From an uncultured Prevotella sp. (GTDB taxonomy: Bacteria; Bacteroidota; Bacteroidia; Bacteroidales; Bacteroidaceae), in NCBI GenBank assembly GCA_902495455.1, contig CABUXJ010000002.1, positions 62,001-126,000 on the forward strand: a DNA stretch of 64,000 bases, written 5' to 3'. Positions 1 to 7,378 of this stretch are shown in pieces. The notes under the pieces are model-generated. The model was given only the letters and a program-made list of their open reading frames with translations, was not told the origin of the DNA and did no database searches. How positions within the stretch are numbered: position 1 is the stretch's first letter; every line of letters begins with the position of its first letter. The translations under genes were made by a program, and so were the position numbers.

Positions 1-516
1 AATCTCCAGCGGCAGATTGCCCACACCACGGCGGGTGTCGGGACGTCCAAGACGTGTTCGGCGGCGGAGCGGCTGAAAGCTCTCAATCCGCATGTCAGGG
101 TCGAGGAACACAACTGTTTCCTCACTCCCGACAATATTGACGGAATCATCTCCGGATATGATTTCATAGTGGACGGAACGGACAATTTCGACACCAAACT
201 GCTCATCAACGACGCTTGTGTGGCGGCCGGAAAGCCTTTCTCGCATGGCGCTCTGCTGCGGTTTGAGGCCCACACGTTCACTCATCTGCCCGGCACGGCC
301 GACTTTCGGACAATCTTTGGCGACCAACCGCCGGCCGGAGTCGTCCCTCCGGCATCTGAGGCAGGTGTCTTCGGTGCCATTGCCGGTATGTTGGGCACAA
401 TCCAGGCGGCCGAGGTGCTGAAATATCTGACCGGTATCGGTGAACTGCTGACCGACCAGTTGCTCACGTTCGACGCCAGAACGATGGACTTCCGGAAAAT
501 TAAAGTGAAGAGTTAA
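1..516 (+). CDS. HesA/MoeB/ThiF family adenylyltransferase-like protein (C-terminal part)
   Basis: The reading frame is open from base 1, so the gene starts outside the window; 171 residues are visible. It begins with NLQRQ, the motif that follows the nucleotide-binding loop in MoeB/ThiF/E1-type enzymes, and contains DGTDNF, a second family hallmark. These enzymes adenylate the C-terminal glycine of a ubiquitin-like sulfur carrier (MoaD, ThiS). In most members two CxxC pairs bind zinc; here the positions that normally read YRCLF and PSCAEAG read FRTIFGD and PPASEAG, and the protein stops before the last CxxC, so the zinc site is missing. The substrate carrier cannot be told from this fragment. 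The stop codon lies inside a long inverted repeat. Confidence 0.85.
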   Translation, partial: NLQRQIAHTTAGVGTSKTCSAAERLKALNPHVRVEEHNCFLTPDNIDGIISGYDFIVDGTDNFDTKLLINDACVAAGKPFSHGALLRFEAHTFTHLPGTADFRTIFGDQPPAGVVPPASEAGVFGAIAGMLGTIQAAEVLKYLTGIGELLTDQLLTFDARTMDFRKIKVKS

Positions 517-685
517 GAATGAAGAACGAGAATTAAAGTGAAGAGTGAAGAATGAAGAACGAAGAATTTGCTGCCGCCTTTCCAACTGTTATTCAATCAA
601 AGTTGGAAAGGCGGCAGCAAATTCTTCGTTCTTCATTCTTCACTCTTCACTTTAATTCTCGTTCTTCATTCTTAACTCTTCACTT
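503..685. repeat. 85-bp perfect inverted repeat with 13-nt loop
   Basis: Bases 503-587 are the exact reverse complement of 601-685. The arms are built from short purine-rich subrepeats (AATGAAGAACGA, AAGTGAAGAG). The left arm includes the last codons and stop of the HesA-like gene. It sits between convergent genes, so it could act as a two-way terminator, although it is far longer than one needs to be. Confidence 0.95.
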
Positions 686-713
686 ACTCTCGTTCTTCAC
701 TTTTTAAAACGCA

Positions 714-748
714 AGCGCGGATTTACAACTGAGTTGCAAATCCGCGCT
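714..748. terminator. bidirectional hairpin terminator
   Basis: An 11-bp perfect stem (714-724 with 738-748, AGCGCGGATTT) is followed by a T-rich stretch on the plus strand and by TTTTAAAAAG on the minus strand. It lies just downstream of the ferredoxin stop codon. Confidence 0.7.
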
Positions 749-769
749 GTTTCTTTATGAATATACCAA

Positions 770-940
770 TTATGCCGGCAGGCTGATAGCCTCAGACGGG
801 CAGACATCAGCGCATGTTCCGCACTCTGTGCAGACTTCGGGATTAATTGAATACTTCTCGCCCTCTGAGATAGCTCCTACGGGGCACTCGTCGATACATG
901 TACCGCATGCGATACAATCGTCACCTATAACGTAAGCCAT
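770..940 (-). CDS. 2[4Fe-4S] ferredoxin
   Basis: A 56-residue protein with two CxxCxxCxxxCP motifs: the first starts at residue 9 (CIACGTCIDECP), the second at residue 37 (CTECGTCADVCP). This is the classic bacterial dicluster ferredoxin, a soluble low-potential electron carrier in the cytoplasm, used for example with pyruvate:ferredoxin oxidoreductase. The length is normal for the family. The gene is monocistronic, with its own promoter about 45 bp upstream and a terminator just after it. Confidence 0.95.
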   Translation of the reverse strand: MAYVIGDDCIACGTCIDECPVGAISEGEKYSINPEVCTECGTCADVCPSEAISLPA

Positions 941-983
941 AATCTTAAATTAGTTTATTAATTAATACCAATAAATTAGTACA

Positions 984-991
984 CAAAAGTA
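984..991 (-). promoter_or_regulatory. -7 box of the ferredoxin promoter
   Basis: TACTTTTG on the minus strand fits the Bacteroidales -7 consensus TAnnTTTG, 43 nt upstream of the ferredoxin start. No convincing -33 TTTG is seen. Confidence 0.6.
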
Positions 992-1319
992 CGAATTAAA
1001 TCTGATATCTACTCGATTTTGATTGTTTATTTTGATTATTTATACGTTGTCGAAATAAATCAGCGCCGCGGCCGTTTTGCTTCAGCGCGAAGTCGTAAAG
1101 GGCGGATTATGTCGGTGCTTGGCATGAAAAATGCGGAGGGTCGCGTCACGACCTTGCCTTTTGCTCCTCTGTGCCGTTGGGCTGTCGCATGGGGCAGACA
1201 CCGGATGCGTGTCATAATAATATCAAGAATTTAACACATGAAAATTGCCCGAAAAAAACGGTGATATGGCCCCAATTTTGACATTCGGCCGCCTTTTTCC
1301 GACCGAAAAAACTCCGTTG

Positions 1320-1431
1320 TCTTGCCGTAAGGGCCCCGCGGGGTTGCAACGGCGTGCTTATTGTCGTGCAACGAGCACGCCGTCGCAATGCAACGAGCGC
1401 CCCGTTGCAGAGCCGTAAGGCCCTTACGGCA
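1320..1431. repeat. dispersed repeat family A, core copy 1
   Basis: A GC-rich non-coding block starts with CCGTAAGGGCCCCGCGG, continues with GTTGCAACG-type motifs, and ends with the 19-bp palindrome GCCGTAAGGCCCTTACGGC (1412-1430). The same architecture recurs near 8.98, 17.42 and 40.2 kb. The rest of the 941-1709 gap shows only promoter motifs; no convincing gene is seen. Confidence 0.8.
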
Positions 1432-1677
1432 TGGAAAAATCTGCGAAAAAGTTGCACACTTTCTGAAAAACCGTCATAACATCTTGATGCTCAGAGGATA
1501 AAAGATGCACGCGCTATTTTGAAGAATTTGAGCCCAAGGGAGGACTTGGTGCAGAATTTATGTTAAAATTGAGACTTTTTGTTGTGATTATTCTGAGTTT
1601 TTAACAATTCGCGGTCTAATGTCTCTGTCCGAATCATCTACATCTGCAACTTGCATCTCCGTGGAGGTCAGATATAA

Positions 1678-1685
1678 TAACTTCG
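1678..1685 (+). promoter_or_regulatory. possible -7 box for porT
   Basis: TAACTTCG differs by one base from the TAnnTTTG consensus and lies 24 nt before the porT start. Evidence is weak. Confidence 0.35.
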
Positions 1686-1709
1686 CTTTTTCCGCGTTAT
1701 AAATAAGTA

Positions 1710-2453
1710 ATGAGAAAGATTCTGACCATAATGATATTGCTTGCCGCCGTCTGTCGGGCTTCGGCTCAGGAGCGCACGGCGCAACACAAGCCATACATTG
1801 ACCTGCGGCCGTTGCACTTCGGCATACTTGTCGGCATGCACGCGCAGGACATAGAGTTTGAGAATGTCGGCCCGCAGACCGTCACCGACGCCGAGGGCGT
1901 GGAGTCGGTGCAGACCATCTTGTGTGACGCGGACAACTGGAATCCGGGTTTCAGTGTCGGTGTGACGGCCGAGGTGCGTCTCAACGCCAATTTCTCGGCC
2001 CGTCTTACGCCGACGATGCACTTCGGAGCCAAGCATCTGACGTTTCTCAATCTGACGCGGACGGACGAGAACGGCCATCCGACAACGACGACGCAGGACC
2101 TGAAGAACACATATATCTCGATACCGCTCGACATAAAGTTCAGTGCGCCGCGCTTCAACAACCATCGCCCGTACATCATGGCGGGTGTCAACCAGATGAT
2201 CAATCTCACGGGCAAGGACCAGGACTACATCCGGCTGAAGCGTTATGACACGATGGTGGAGGTCGGCTTCGGCTGCGACTTCTATCTGCCGTTCTTCAAG
2301 TTGATACCTGAGTTGAAGTTCTGTTACAGTCTCACCGACGCCCTCGACAAAGGCCATGCCGACCAACTGCAGGATGTGTCGATGAGAGCCTACGCCAATT
2401 CGGTGAGGGCGGGACACAGCAAAATGTTTGTCCTGACGTTCTATTTTGAGTAA
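1710..2453 (+). CDS. porT: PorT-like outer-membrane protein of the type IX secretion system
   Basis: A 247-residue protein with a signal peptide (about 1-19, ending SAQ) and alternating hydrophobic strands fitting an outer-membrane beta-barrel. The central NTYISIPLDIKF segment, the length and the final phenylalanine-rich strand (MFVLTFYFE) are what I associate with PorT, a component required for type IX secretion and gliding in Bacteroidota. Context agrees: at least three proteins in this window end in a type IX sorting domain. It is monocistronic. The family call rests on recall of sequence style; a generic PorT-family barrel is the alternative. Confidence 0.75.
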   Translation: MRKILTIMILLAAVCRASAQERTAQHKPYIDLRPLHFGILVGMHAQDIEFENVGPQTVTDAEGVESVQTILCDADNWNPGFSVGVTAEVRLNANFSARLTPTMHFGAKHLTFLNLTRTDENGHPTTTTQDLKNTYISIPLDIKFSAPRFNNHRPYIMAGVNQMINLTGKDQDYIRLKRYDTMVEVGFGCDFYLPFFKLIPELKFCYSLTDALDKGHADQLQDVSMRAYANSVRAGHSKMFVLTFYFE

Positions 2454-2468
2454 AGTTTTACTAAGAAG

Positions 2469-2576
2469 ATAAAAGGAGAAAGAAGGAGATAAAGGGAGAT
2501 AGAGGACAATACTCTTGGTTCTTGCAACAAGACATACGTCCTCTATCTCCCTTTATCTCCTTCTTTCTCCTTTTAT
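2469..2576. repeat. 39-bp perfect inverted repeat between convergent genes
   Basis: 2469-2507 is the exact reverse complement of 2538-2576, with a 30-nt loop. The arms are purine/pyrimidine strand-biased (GGAGAAAGAAGGAG-type). It separates porT from the converging nucleotidase operon and may terminate both. A partial extra copy of the pyrimidine arm follows at about 2585-2604. Confidence 0.9.
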
Positions 2577-2610
2577 ATCCTTGATATTCTCCCTTTATCT
2601 CCTTAAAAAA

Positions 2611-3468
2611 TTACTTCTCGACGTTGAGCGTTATCTTCCCGACGAATATGCCGTGCTTGCCGTTTTGGTCAACGGGAACAGCGCGGCCGTCAGCGTTGTC
2701 GACCCATTCCAGCTGCTCGAGATAAGAGTGGGAATGGCCGCCGAGAACGAGGTCGATGTCGTGTGTCGCGGCGATGAGCGTGTTGTCGTCGATGTCCGGT
2801 TTGGCCTGCTGCCATCCGAGATGCGAGAGGCAGACGACGATGTCACAGTGCTCCTTCGTGCGCAGCAGCCCGGCCACTTCGCGGGCCTTCTCTATTGGGT
2901 CGGCATAGGCCACTCCACGGAAGTTTTCGGCGGAGACGAGGCCTTCCAGACGGGGCGACAGTCCGAAGACGCCGATGCGGAGCCCCTTGCGCTTGATGAC
3001 GACATACGGCCGGACAAGCCCCTCGACGGGAGTGCCGGTGAAGTCGTAGTTGGCGCAGACGATGGGAAAATCGGCCGCACGAAACAGCCTCGCCATGTTC
3101 TCCAGACCGAAGTCAAACTCATGGTTGCCTATCGTCGCCGCGTCATAGCGCATGCGGTTCATCAGTCCGACCTCGACATCACCCTTGAATAGAGTATAGT
3201 ATGGCGAACCTTGCGAGAAGTCGCCGCTGTCGAAGAGCAGCAGGTCCGGCTCCTTGGCACGTTCCTCCTTGAGCATGGCCAGTCGGCGCAGGTATCCGCC
3301 GCGGCCCGCCCTCATCGTGTCATTGAGGTTTTCGCTCAACGGCATCACCGTGCTGTGGGTGTCGTTGGTGTGGAGAATGACTATCCGGTCCTTGCCGGTC
3401 TGAGCCTCGCCGGACAGTGCCGACATGCAGCACGCTATGGCGATGAAAAGTATTCTGAGTCCCATCAT
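2611..3468 (-). CDS. metallophosphatase domain protein (5'-nucleotidase N-terminal half)
   Basis: A 285-residue protein with a signal peptide (about 1-22) and calcineurin-like metal-binding motifs in order: HTNDTHS near residue 34, DSGDFSQGSP, GNHEFDFG, and GGHSHS near 240. This is the catalytic half of UshA/5'-nucleotidase enzymes, which hydrolyse periplasmic nucleotides with two metal ions. The substrate-recognition half is absent here and is encoded by the gene just upstream; the two overlap by ATGA, so they are almost certainly translationally coupled and should act together. It is the second gene of a two-gene operon. Confidence 0.9.
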   Translation of the reverse strand: MMGLRILFIAIACCMSALSGEAQTGKDRIVILHTNDTHSTVMPLSENLNDTMRAGRGGYLRRLAMLKEERAKEPDLLLFDSGDFSQGSPYYTLFKGDVEVGLMNRMRYDAATIGNHEFDFGLENMARLFRAADFPIVCANYDFTGTPVEGLVRPYVVIKRKGLRIGVFGLSPRLEGLVSAENFRGVAYADPIEKAREVAGLLRTKEHCDIVVCLSHLGWQQAKPDIDDNTLIAATHDIDLVLGGHSHSYLEQLEWVDNADGRAVPVDQNGKHGIFVGKITLNVEK

Positions 3469-4250
3469 TGCTTGTTTGCTTCAATCGTTATACGTCCTTC
3501 CACCAGACTCTCGACGGCCTTGCCTTGCCGGCTCATCTCGCGGAAGTATGACGAGATGATGTAGCGCGTGTCGTTCTTTTCCTCCGAGGGCGAATTGAAG
3601 TCGGTTTTCTTCTTGAAAGCCGTCATCTTGTCGTTGCCTTGGGCGAGATAGTCGATAGTGGCTATGCGATAGGAGGCCGCCGGGTCGATGGCCTGACCGT
3701 TGAGGCGGGCACTCACGAGCCGGCCGTCGCGTGTCAAGACCAGTTCCACGCCGTGGCTGACACCCTCTCCTCCGACAGCGGCCATGTTGCCGAACAGTTC
3801 CAGCAGGTCCGCACCGGTGAGCGTGAGGAAGCAGATCTTGTTCTCAAACGGCGCTATCTCCAACACGTCGCCGTAGGTCACGTCACCCTTGGGCAACGCC
3901 GCCCTTATGCCTCCCATGTTGTAGACGCCCATGACGGGGCGCTCGCCGTAGTCGCGTCCGGCCCAAACGAGGATGTCGGCCAGCAGGTTGGACAACCCGC
4001 TCTCCGGCCGATTGGCGCTCATGTAGGCCGCCGAACGGCCGACCACGGGGCTCATTATGCTGTCCACGACATGCCTGTAAGGCTCTATCATCTTTGCCGC
4101 TTCCGCGTCGGGGGTGGCGTCGTAGCGGGCATCCACCAGCAGGCGGCTGCGCTCTACCGATGTCACCGTGGCCGTCTTGTGGGTCGAACAGGCTGCCAGC
4201 ATGACGGCCGCAACGAGCGGAATGGCGCGTGAAATATATCCGATATACAT
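3465..4250 (-). CDS. 5'-nucleotidase C-terminal domain lipoprotein
   Basis: A 261-residue protein matching the substrate-binding C-terminal domain of 5'-nucleotidases: GRSAAYMSANRPESGLSNLLAD, then NMGGIRA, then GDVLEIAPFENKI. The start chosen gives MYIGYISRAIPLVAAVMLAACS, a lipoprotein signal with Cys21; the frame is open further upstream but would run through the promoter. It precedes the metallophosphatase gene, so the normal domain order of the single-chain enzyme is reversed across two genes. Probable role: periplasmic nucleotide salvage. Confidence 0.88.
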   Translation of the reverse strand: MYIGYISRAIPLVAAVMLAACSTHKTATVTSVERSRLLVDARYDATPDAEAAKMIEPYRHVVDSIMSPVVGRSAAYMSANRPESGLSNLLADILVWAGRDYGERPVMGVYNMGGIRAALPKGDVTYGDVLEIAPFENKICFLTLTGADLLELFGNMAAVGGEGVSHGVELVLTRDGRLVSARLNGQAIDPAASYRIATIDYLAQGNDKMTAFKKKTDFNSPSEEKNDTRYIISSYFREMSRQGKAVESLVEGRITIEANKQ

Positions 4251-4272
4251 GTTTTGAAGTGCTATTTTGACG

Positions 4273-4304
4273 CAAAAGTAACTAAAAATCAGCCAATCAG
4301 CAAA
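4273..4304 (-). promoter_or_regulatory. promoter of the split 5'-nucleotidase operon
   Basis: On the minus strand TTTG (4301-4304) is followed after 20 nt by TACTTTTG (4273-4280), a full match to the Bacteroidales promoter, 22 nt before the start at 4250. It fixes that start against the longer open frame. Confidence 0.75.
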
Positions 4305-4344
4305 AAAAGGACCGTCAAAATTAGCTGGTAAGGGGAAAATGTAG

Positions 4345-4352
4345 TAACTTTG
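4345..4352 (+). promoter_or_regulatory. -7 box of the rplS promoter
   Basis: TAACTTTG, perfect TAnnTTTG, about 94 nt upstream of rplS, leaving a leader of roughly 85-90 nt. A leader this long could hold regulation, but no structure is evident. Confidence 0.65.
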
Positions 4353-4446
4353 CAACCGCTTTTCGGCGTAATCGCTGGCGGGAAGTAACGTGTTGCCCGT
4401 TATGTTGCGTTGGAACGATAAGAACAATTTAATTATAAAGTAACAA

Positions 4447-4815
4447 ATGAACTTAATTAAAGTTGCTGAGGAAGCATTTGCAACCGGCAAGCAGTTTCCG
4501 GAGTTCAAGTCCGGTGACACTGTGACTGTCGCTTACAAAATTATCGAGGGTACCAAAGAGCGTATCCAGCTCTATCGTGGTGTTGTCATCAAGATCGCCG
4601 GTCACGGAGACAAGAAGCGCTTCACCGTGCGCAAGATGTCAGGCACTATCGGTGTCGAGCGTATTTTCCCCATCGAGTCACCCAACATTGACAGCATCGA
4701 GGTCAACAAGGTTGGTAAGGTTCGTCGCGCTAAGCTCTACTATCTGCGCAAGCTCACCGGTAAGAAGGCTCGCATCAAGGAGAAGAGAACCGCTGTTGCC
4801 TCTACGAAGGCATAA
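4447..4815 (+). CDS. rplS: 50S ribosomal protein L19
   Basis: A 122-residue basic protein with the L19 signature: FKSGDTVTVAYKI near the start, RIQLYRGVVIKI, KRFTVRKMSGTIGVERIFPIESPNI, and the RAKLYYLRKLTGKKARIKE segment. L19 sits at the 30S-50S interface. Length and order are normal apart from the short C-terminal extension common in Bacteroidota. It is monocistronic here, with a promoter upstream and a strong terminator 20 bp after the stop. Confidence 0.98.
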   Translation: MNLIKVAEEAFATGKQFPEFKSGDTVTVAYKIIEGTKERIQLYRGVVIKIAGHGDKKRFTVRKMSGTIGVERIFPIESPNIDSIEVNKVGKVRRAKLYYLRKLTGKKARIKEKRTAVASTKA

Positions 4816-4835
4816 GTCGGGACGACAGAATATCA

Positions 4836-4890
4836 AAAACGACAAACCGGCAGGCAGTCCGCACGGACTTGCTTGCCGGTTTGTCGTTTT
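4836..4890. terminator. terminator between rplS and the histidine kinase gene
   Basis: A long stem from AAAACGACAAACCGGCA paired with its complement, ending in TTTT on the plus strand and symmetric on the minus strand. It lies between convergent genes and can serve both. Confidence 0.85.
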
Positions 4891-4996
4891 ATTGACTCTT
4901 AATCCTTGACTTTTAGCTCTTAACTTTTAATTCTTGATTCTTAATTCGCAATGCTTACCAACTTAATTCACAATCCGTAATTCAACATTACTGATT

Positions 4997-6820
4997 CTAT
5001 TTGGTTGGCAGCGTGACGACGAAGCGTGCTCCGTTCTGGTAGGTTGTGTCCAATGTCAGGTCTCCGCAGAGCTGTCGTGCGATGTGGCGGGACATGGGCA
5101 GACCGACCCCGATGCCTTCGACGGAGTTGTCCACTTTGTAGAAGATGTCGAATATGCGTTTCTGATGGACATTCTGTATTCCCGATCCTGTGTCCTCCAC
5201 GCTGATGATGATGTTGCTCTTCTGCTTGTCAAAAGTACACTTTAGCTTTATGCTGCCTTCGGTGGTGAACTTGCGTGCGTTGTTGAGCAGGTTTTCGAGT
5301 ATGGTCTCAATGCCCTTATGGCTGCTTGTGATGTGGAAGTCGTCTGGCAGTTCGGTGTCGAAAGACATGCTGATGTTGTCCGGGATGGTCTGCCGATATT
5401 CGTCGTAGACCATTCGGCACAAGTTGTTGACATTGATTTCGTCCCGTTGTGCGGCGTAGCTTTCGCTCTCTTTGGCTGCCACGTAGAGCAGATTATTGAG
5501 GATTTTGACGAGGTTGTCGGAGCTGGAGGTTATGCGGTTGAGTATGTCGGCCTTTTCCTCATCTGAGGGGTTGAAGCCCGGTTGACATATCAGCTGTGTA
5601 AATCCGGATATGATGTTGAGCGGCGTGCGTATCTCGTGGCTCATGTTCTGTAGGATATTGCTCTTCAGCCGCTCCGCTTCTTCCGACTTGAAGCGTAGTG
5701 TCTCGAGCTCGTTGTTTTTCCGCTTCAGTGTTTTCAGGTTTTCCCTTCTGTTGTATATGACGACGATGAGGAAGAAGATGACAGCCATCGCACCGATGAC
5801 TACCATCAGCATGACTTTGTTTTTCAGCCGCTCTTCGTTTGCCTTGTTGCGCATGGTGTGCATTTCGACGTCGTTGGTGGCGTCGTTCAGCTCCTGCATC
5901 ATGATGGTGCTGTTGGTGGAGTCACGGAGATGGACGTATCGTTTCTGCGTGTCGAGGGCTTTGTGCAGGTCTCCGGCGAGTTCGTATATGATAGCGGTAA
6001 ACTTGTATTTGTCCAGTCCGTTCAATGTGTTGGTCCACTTGATGGCTTCGTCATATCTTTCGTCGGCAGCCATTTGGGCCATCATGACGTATGGATGGTA
6101 GACAGTGGCGCACTTGTCGCCATGCTTTTTCAGTATCTGGTCATACTCTTTATACAGTTTTCGGACATGTTCCCAATCCTTTTGGACGAAAGCGATGATA
6201 ATCTTGATGGCCAGGGCGTTGTTGTAGTTGGGCCAATTGCCGGCATCTTTTGTGATTTTCAGGGCCATGTCGATGTGGGCCAGAGCGGCCTCGGCGTCCG
6301 TGTCCATTTCGGTGTTGGCCAAATCTTCGTATATGTGTATGCGTCTGATGGGGAGTTGGGACTTGCTTTCGTCGAGTGCCCGTTGAAAGCAGACCCTTGC
6401 CATCTCCATGTTGCCCTGCAGCGAATAGATGATGCCGAAGAGATAGCTTGCTTCATAGAGGTAGTCGTTGTCTTTGCGTTTTTTGATTTCGTCGGCCATG
6501 ATGATGGTTTTCCTCAGCGCCTGATAGAAGTTGTTGGCGTTGATGTCGTAGAAGATTTCGTGTTGCCAGCCGAGATAATACTGGTAGGTGTCGCCCACCT
6601 TGCGGTGGTATTCGCGGTAGGCTCTGGTCATGGCGTAGAGGCTGTCCTTGTGTTCGGTGACGAACAGACGGGCGACCTCTCTGTGTAAAGAGTCGCTGAC
6701 TCTTTGGTCTTTTTGGGCAGCCGCCGTCACGTCACACCATGAGGTCATGGCGATGATTATGGTGGTCAGCAGTATTATAAATCTTCTATTCGCAGTGTGC
6801 ATCAGTCGGGGTTGTCGCAT
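4997..6820 (-). CDS. TPR-containing sensor histidine kinase
   Basis: A 607-residue membrane kinase. A signal or anchor segment (about 12-35) is followed by a periplasmic helical TPR-like sensor (40-310), one membrane segment (336-357), a coiled coil, then the HisKA box with phospho-acceptor His395 (MSHEIRTPLN), and an ATPase domain with N box (ENLLNNARKF), G1 (DTGSGI) and G2 (GIGVGLPMS). No receiver or DNA-binding domain is fused and no response regulator is adjacent, so it is an orphan in this window. An alternative start at residue 7 is possible. Confidence 0.92.
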   Translation of the reverse strand: MRQPRLMHTANRRFIILLTTIIIAMTSWCDVTAAAQKDQRVSDSLHREVARLFVTEHKDSLYAMTRAYREYHRKVGDTYQYYLGWQHEIFYDINANNFYQALRKTIIMADEIKKRKDNDYLYEASYLFGIIYSLQGNMEMARVCFQRALDESKSQLPIRRIHIYEDLANTEMDTDAEAALAHIDMALKITKDAGNWPNYNNALAIKIIIAFVQKDWEHVRKLYKEYDQILKKHGDKCATVYHPYVMMAQMAADERYDEAIKWTNTLNGLDKYKFTAIIYELAGDLHKALDTQKRYVHLRDSTNSTIMMQELNDATNDVEMHTMRNKANEERLKNKVMLMVVIGAMAVIFFLIVVIYNRRENLKTLKRKNNELETLRFKSEEAERLKSNILQNMSHEIRTPLNIISGFTQLICQPGFNPSDEEKADILNRITSSSDNLVKILNNLLYVAAKESESYAAQRDEINVNNLCRMVYDEYRQTIPDNISMSFDTELPDDFHITSSHKGIETILENLLNNARKFTTEGSIKLKCTFDKQKSNIIISVEDTGSGIQNVHQKRIFDIFYKVDNSVEGIGVGLPMSRHIARQLCGDLTLDTTYQNGARFVVTLPTK

Positions 6821-6840
6821 TATTAGATTGCAATGTTCTG

Positions 6841-6848
6841 CAAAGGTA
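6841..6848 (-). promoter_or_regulatory. -7 box for the histidine kinase gene
   Basis: TACCTTTG on the minus strand, 20 nt upstream of the start, implying a very short leader. Confidence 0.6.
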
Positions 6849-7038
6849 TATAAAAATACTCTATAAGAAACTGCTTTTGGTAAAGAAAAAGCCGGAGGGT
6901 CATGATATTTTTTTCTTCCAACATCCCGGCATAAATTTCAGGCAATGTCCGCGACTGGTCTTGTCAGACCCGGAGTGTGGTTGTCTGGCGCGGTGGCGGC
7001 CGTGCCATCGCCACAGATGCCACGTGAGGTGGTGAGGC

Positions 7039-7227
7039 CTACTTGTGTCTGTTGGCCCGCTGCTCGCGATATTTTGCTTTCTGTTTGGCCGAGCCGCTGC
7101 CGTGAGCGCCGGTGATATACTTTTTCTTCTTTGCCTTGGTCTTTACCTTGCCGTTGCTGTCAGCGTTCTCCTTGCGTGCGGGGCGAAAGACGATGCCGCC
7201 GCCTGCGATGATGTCGTCGATGTCCAT
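7039..7227 (-). CDS. small basic protein of unknown function
   Basis: A 62-residue protein with an acidic start (MDIDDIIAGGG) and a lysine/arginine-rich remainder (KTKAKKKK, ending RANRHK). No family is recognised. It lies 150 bp downstream of the purH-like gene on the same strand, behind a low-complexity stretch of GTGAATGG-type repeats (about 7228-7275). The clean net charge supports a real nucleic-acid-binding product, but chance cannot be excluded. Confidence 0.45.
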   Translation of the reverse strand: MDIDDIIAGGGIVFRPARKENADSNGKVKTKAKKKKYITGAHGSGSAKQKAKYREQRANRHK

Positions 7228-7378
7228 GTCGGAATGGTGAGTGGTGAATGGTGAATGGTGAGTGATGAGTGGTGAGTGGATGGGAGAGGGGAGGGAAAGT
7301 GTCGCTCCCCGCTCCCCTCTTCGCGTTCCTTAATCTTATCGTAGTTGTCTGTCGGCCGGACGGGAGTCCGGCGTCGAA

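Noticed and set aside
1668..2417. 249-residue frame on the minus strand opposite porT
   Set aside because: Arginine/valine-rich shadow of the porT gene in another frame; no start context or family resemblance.
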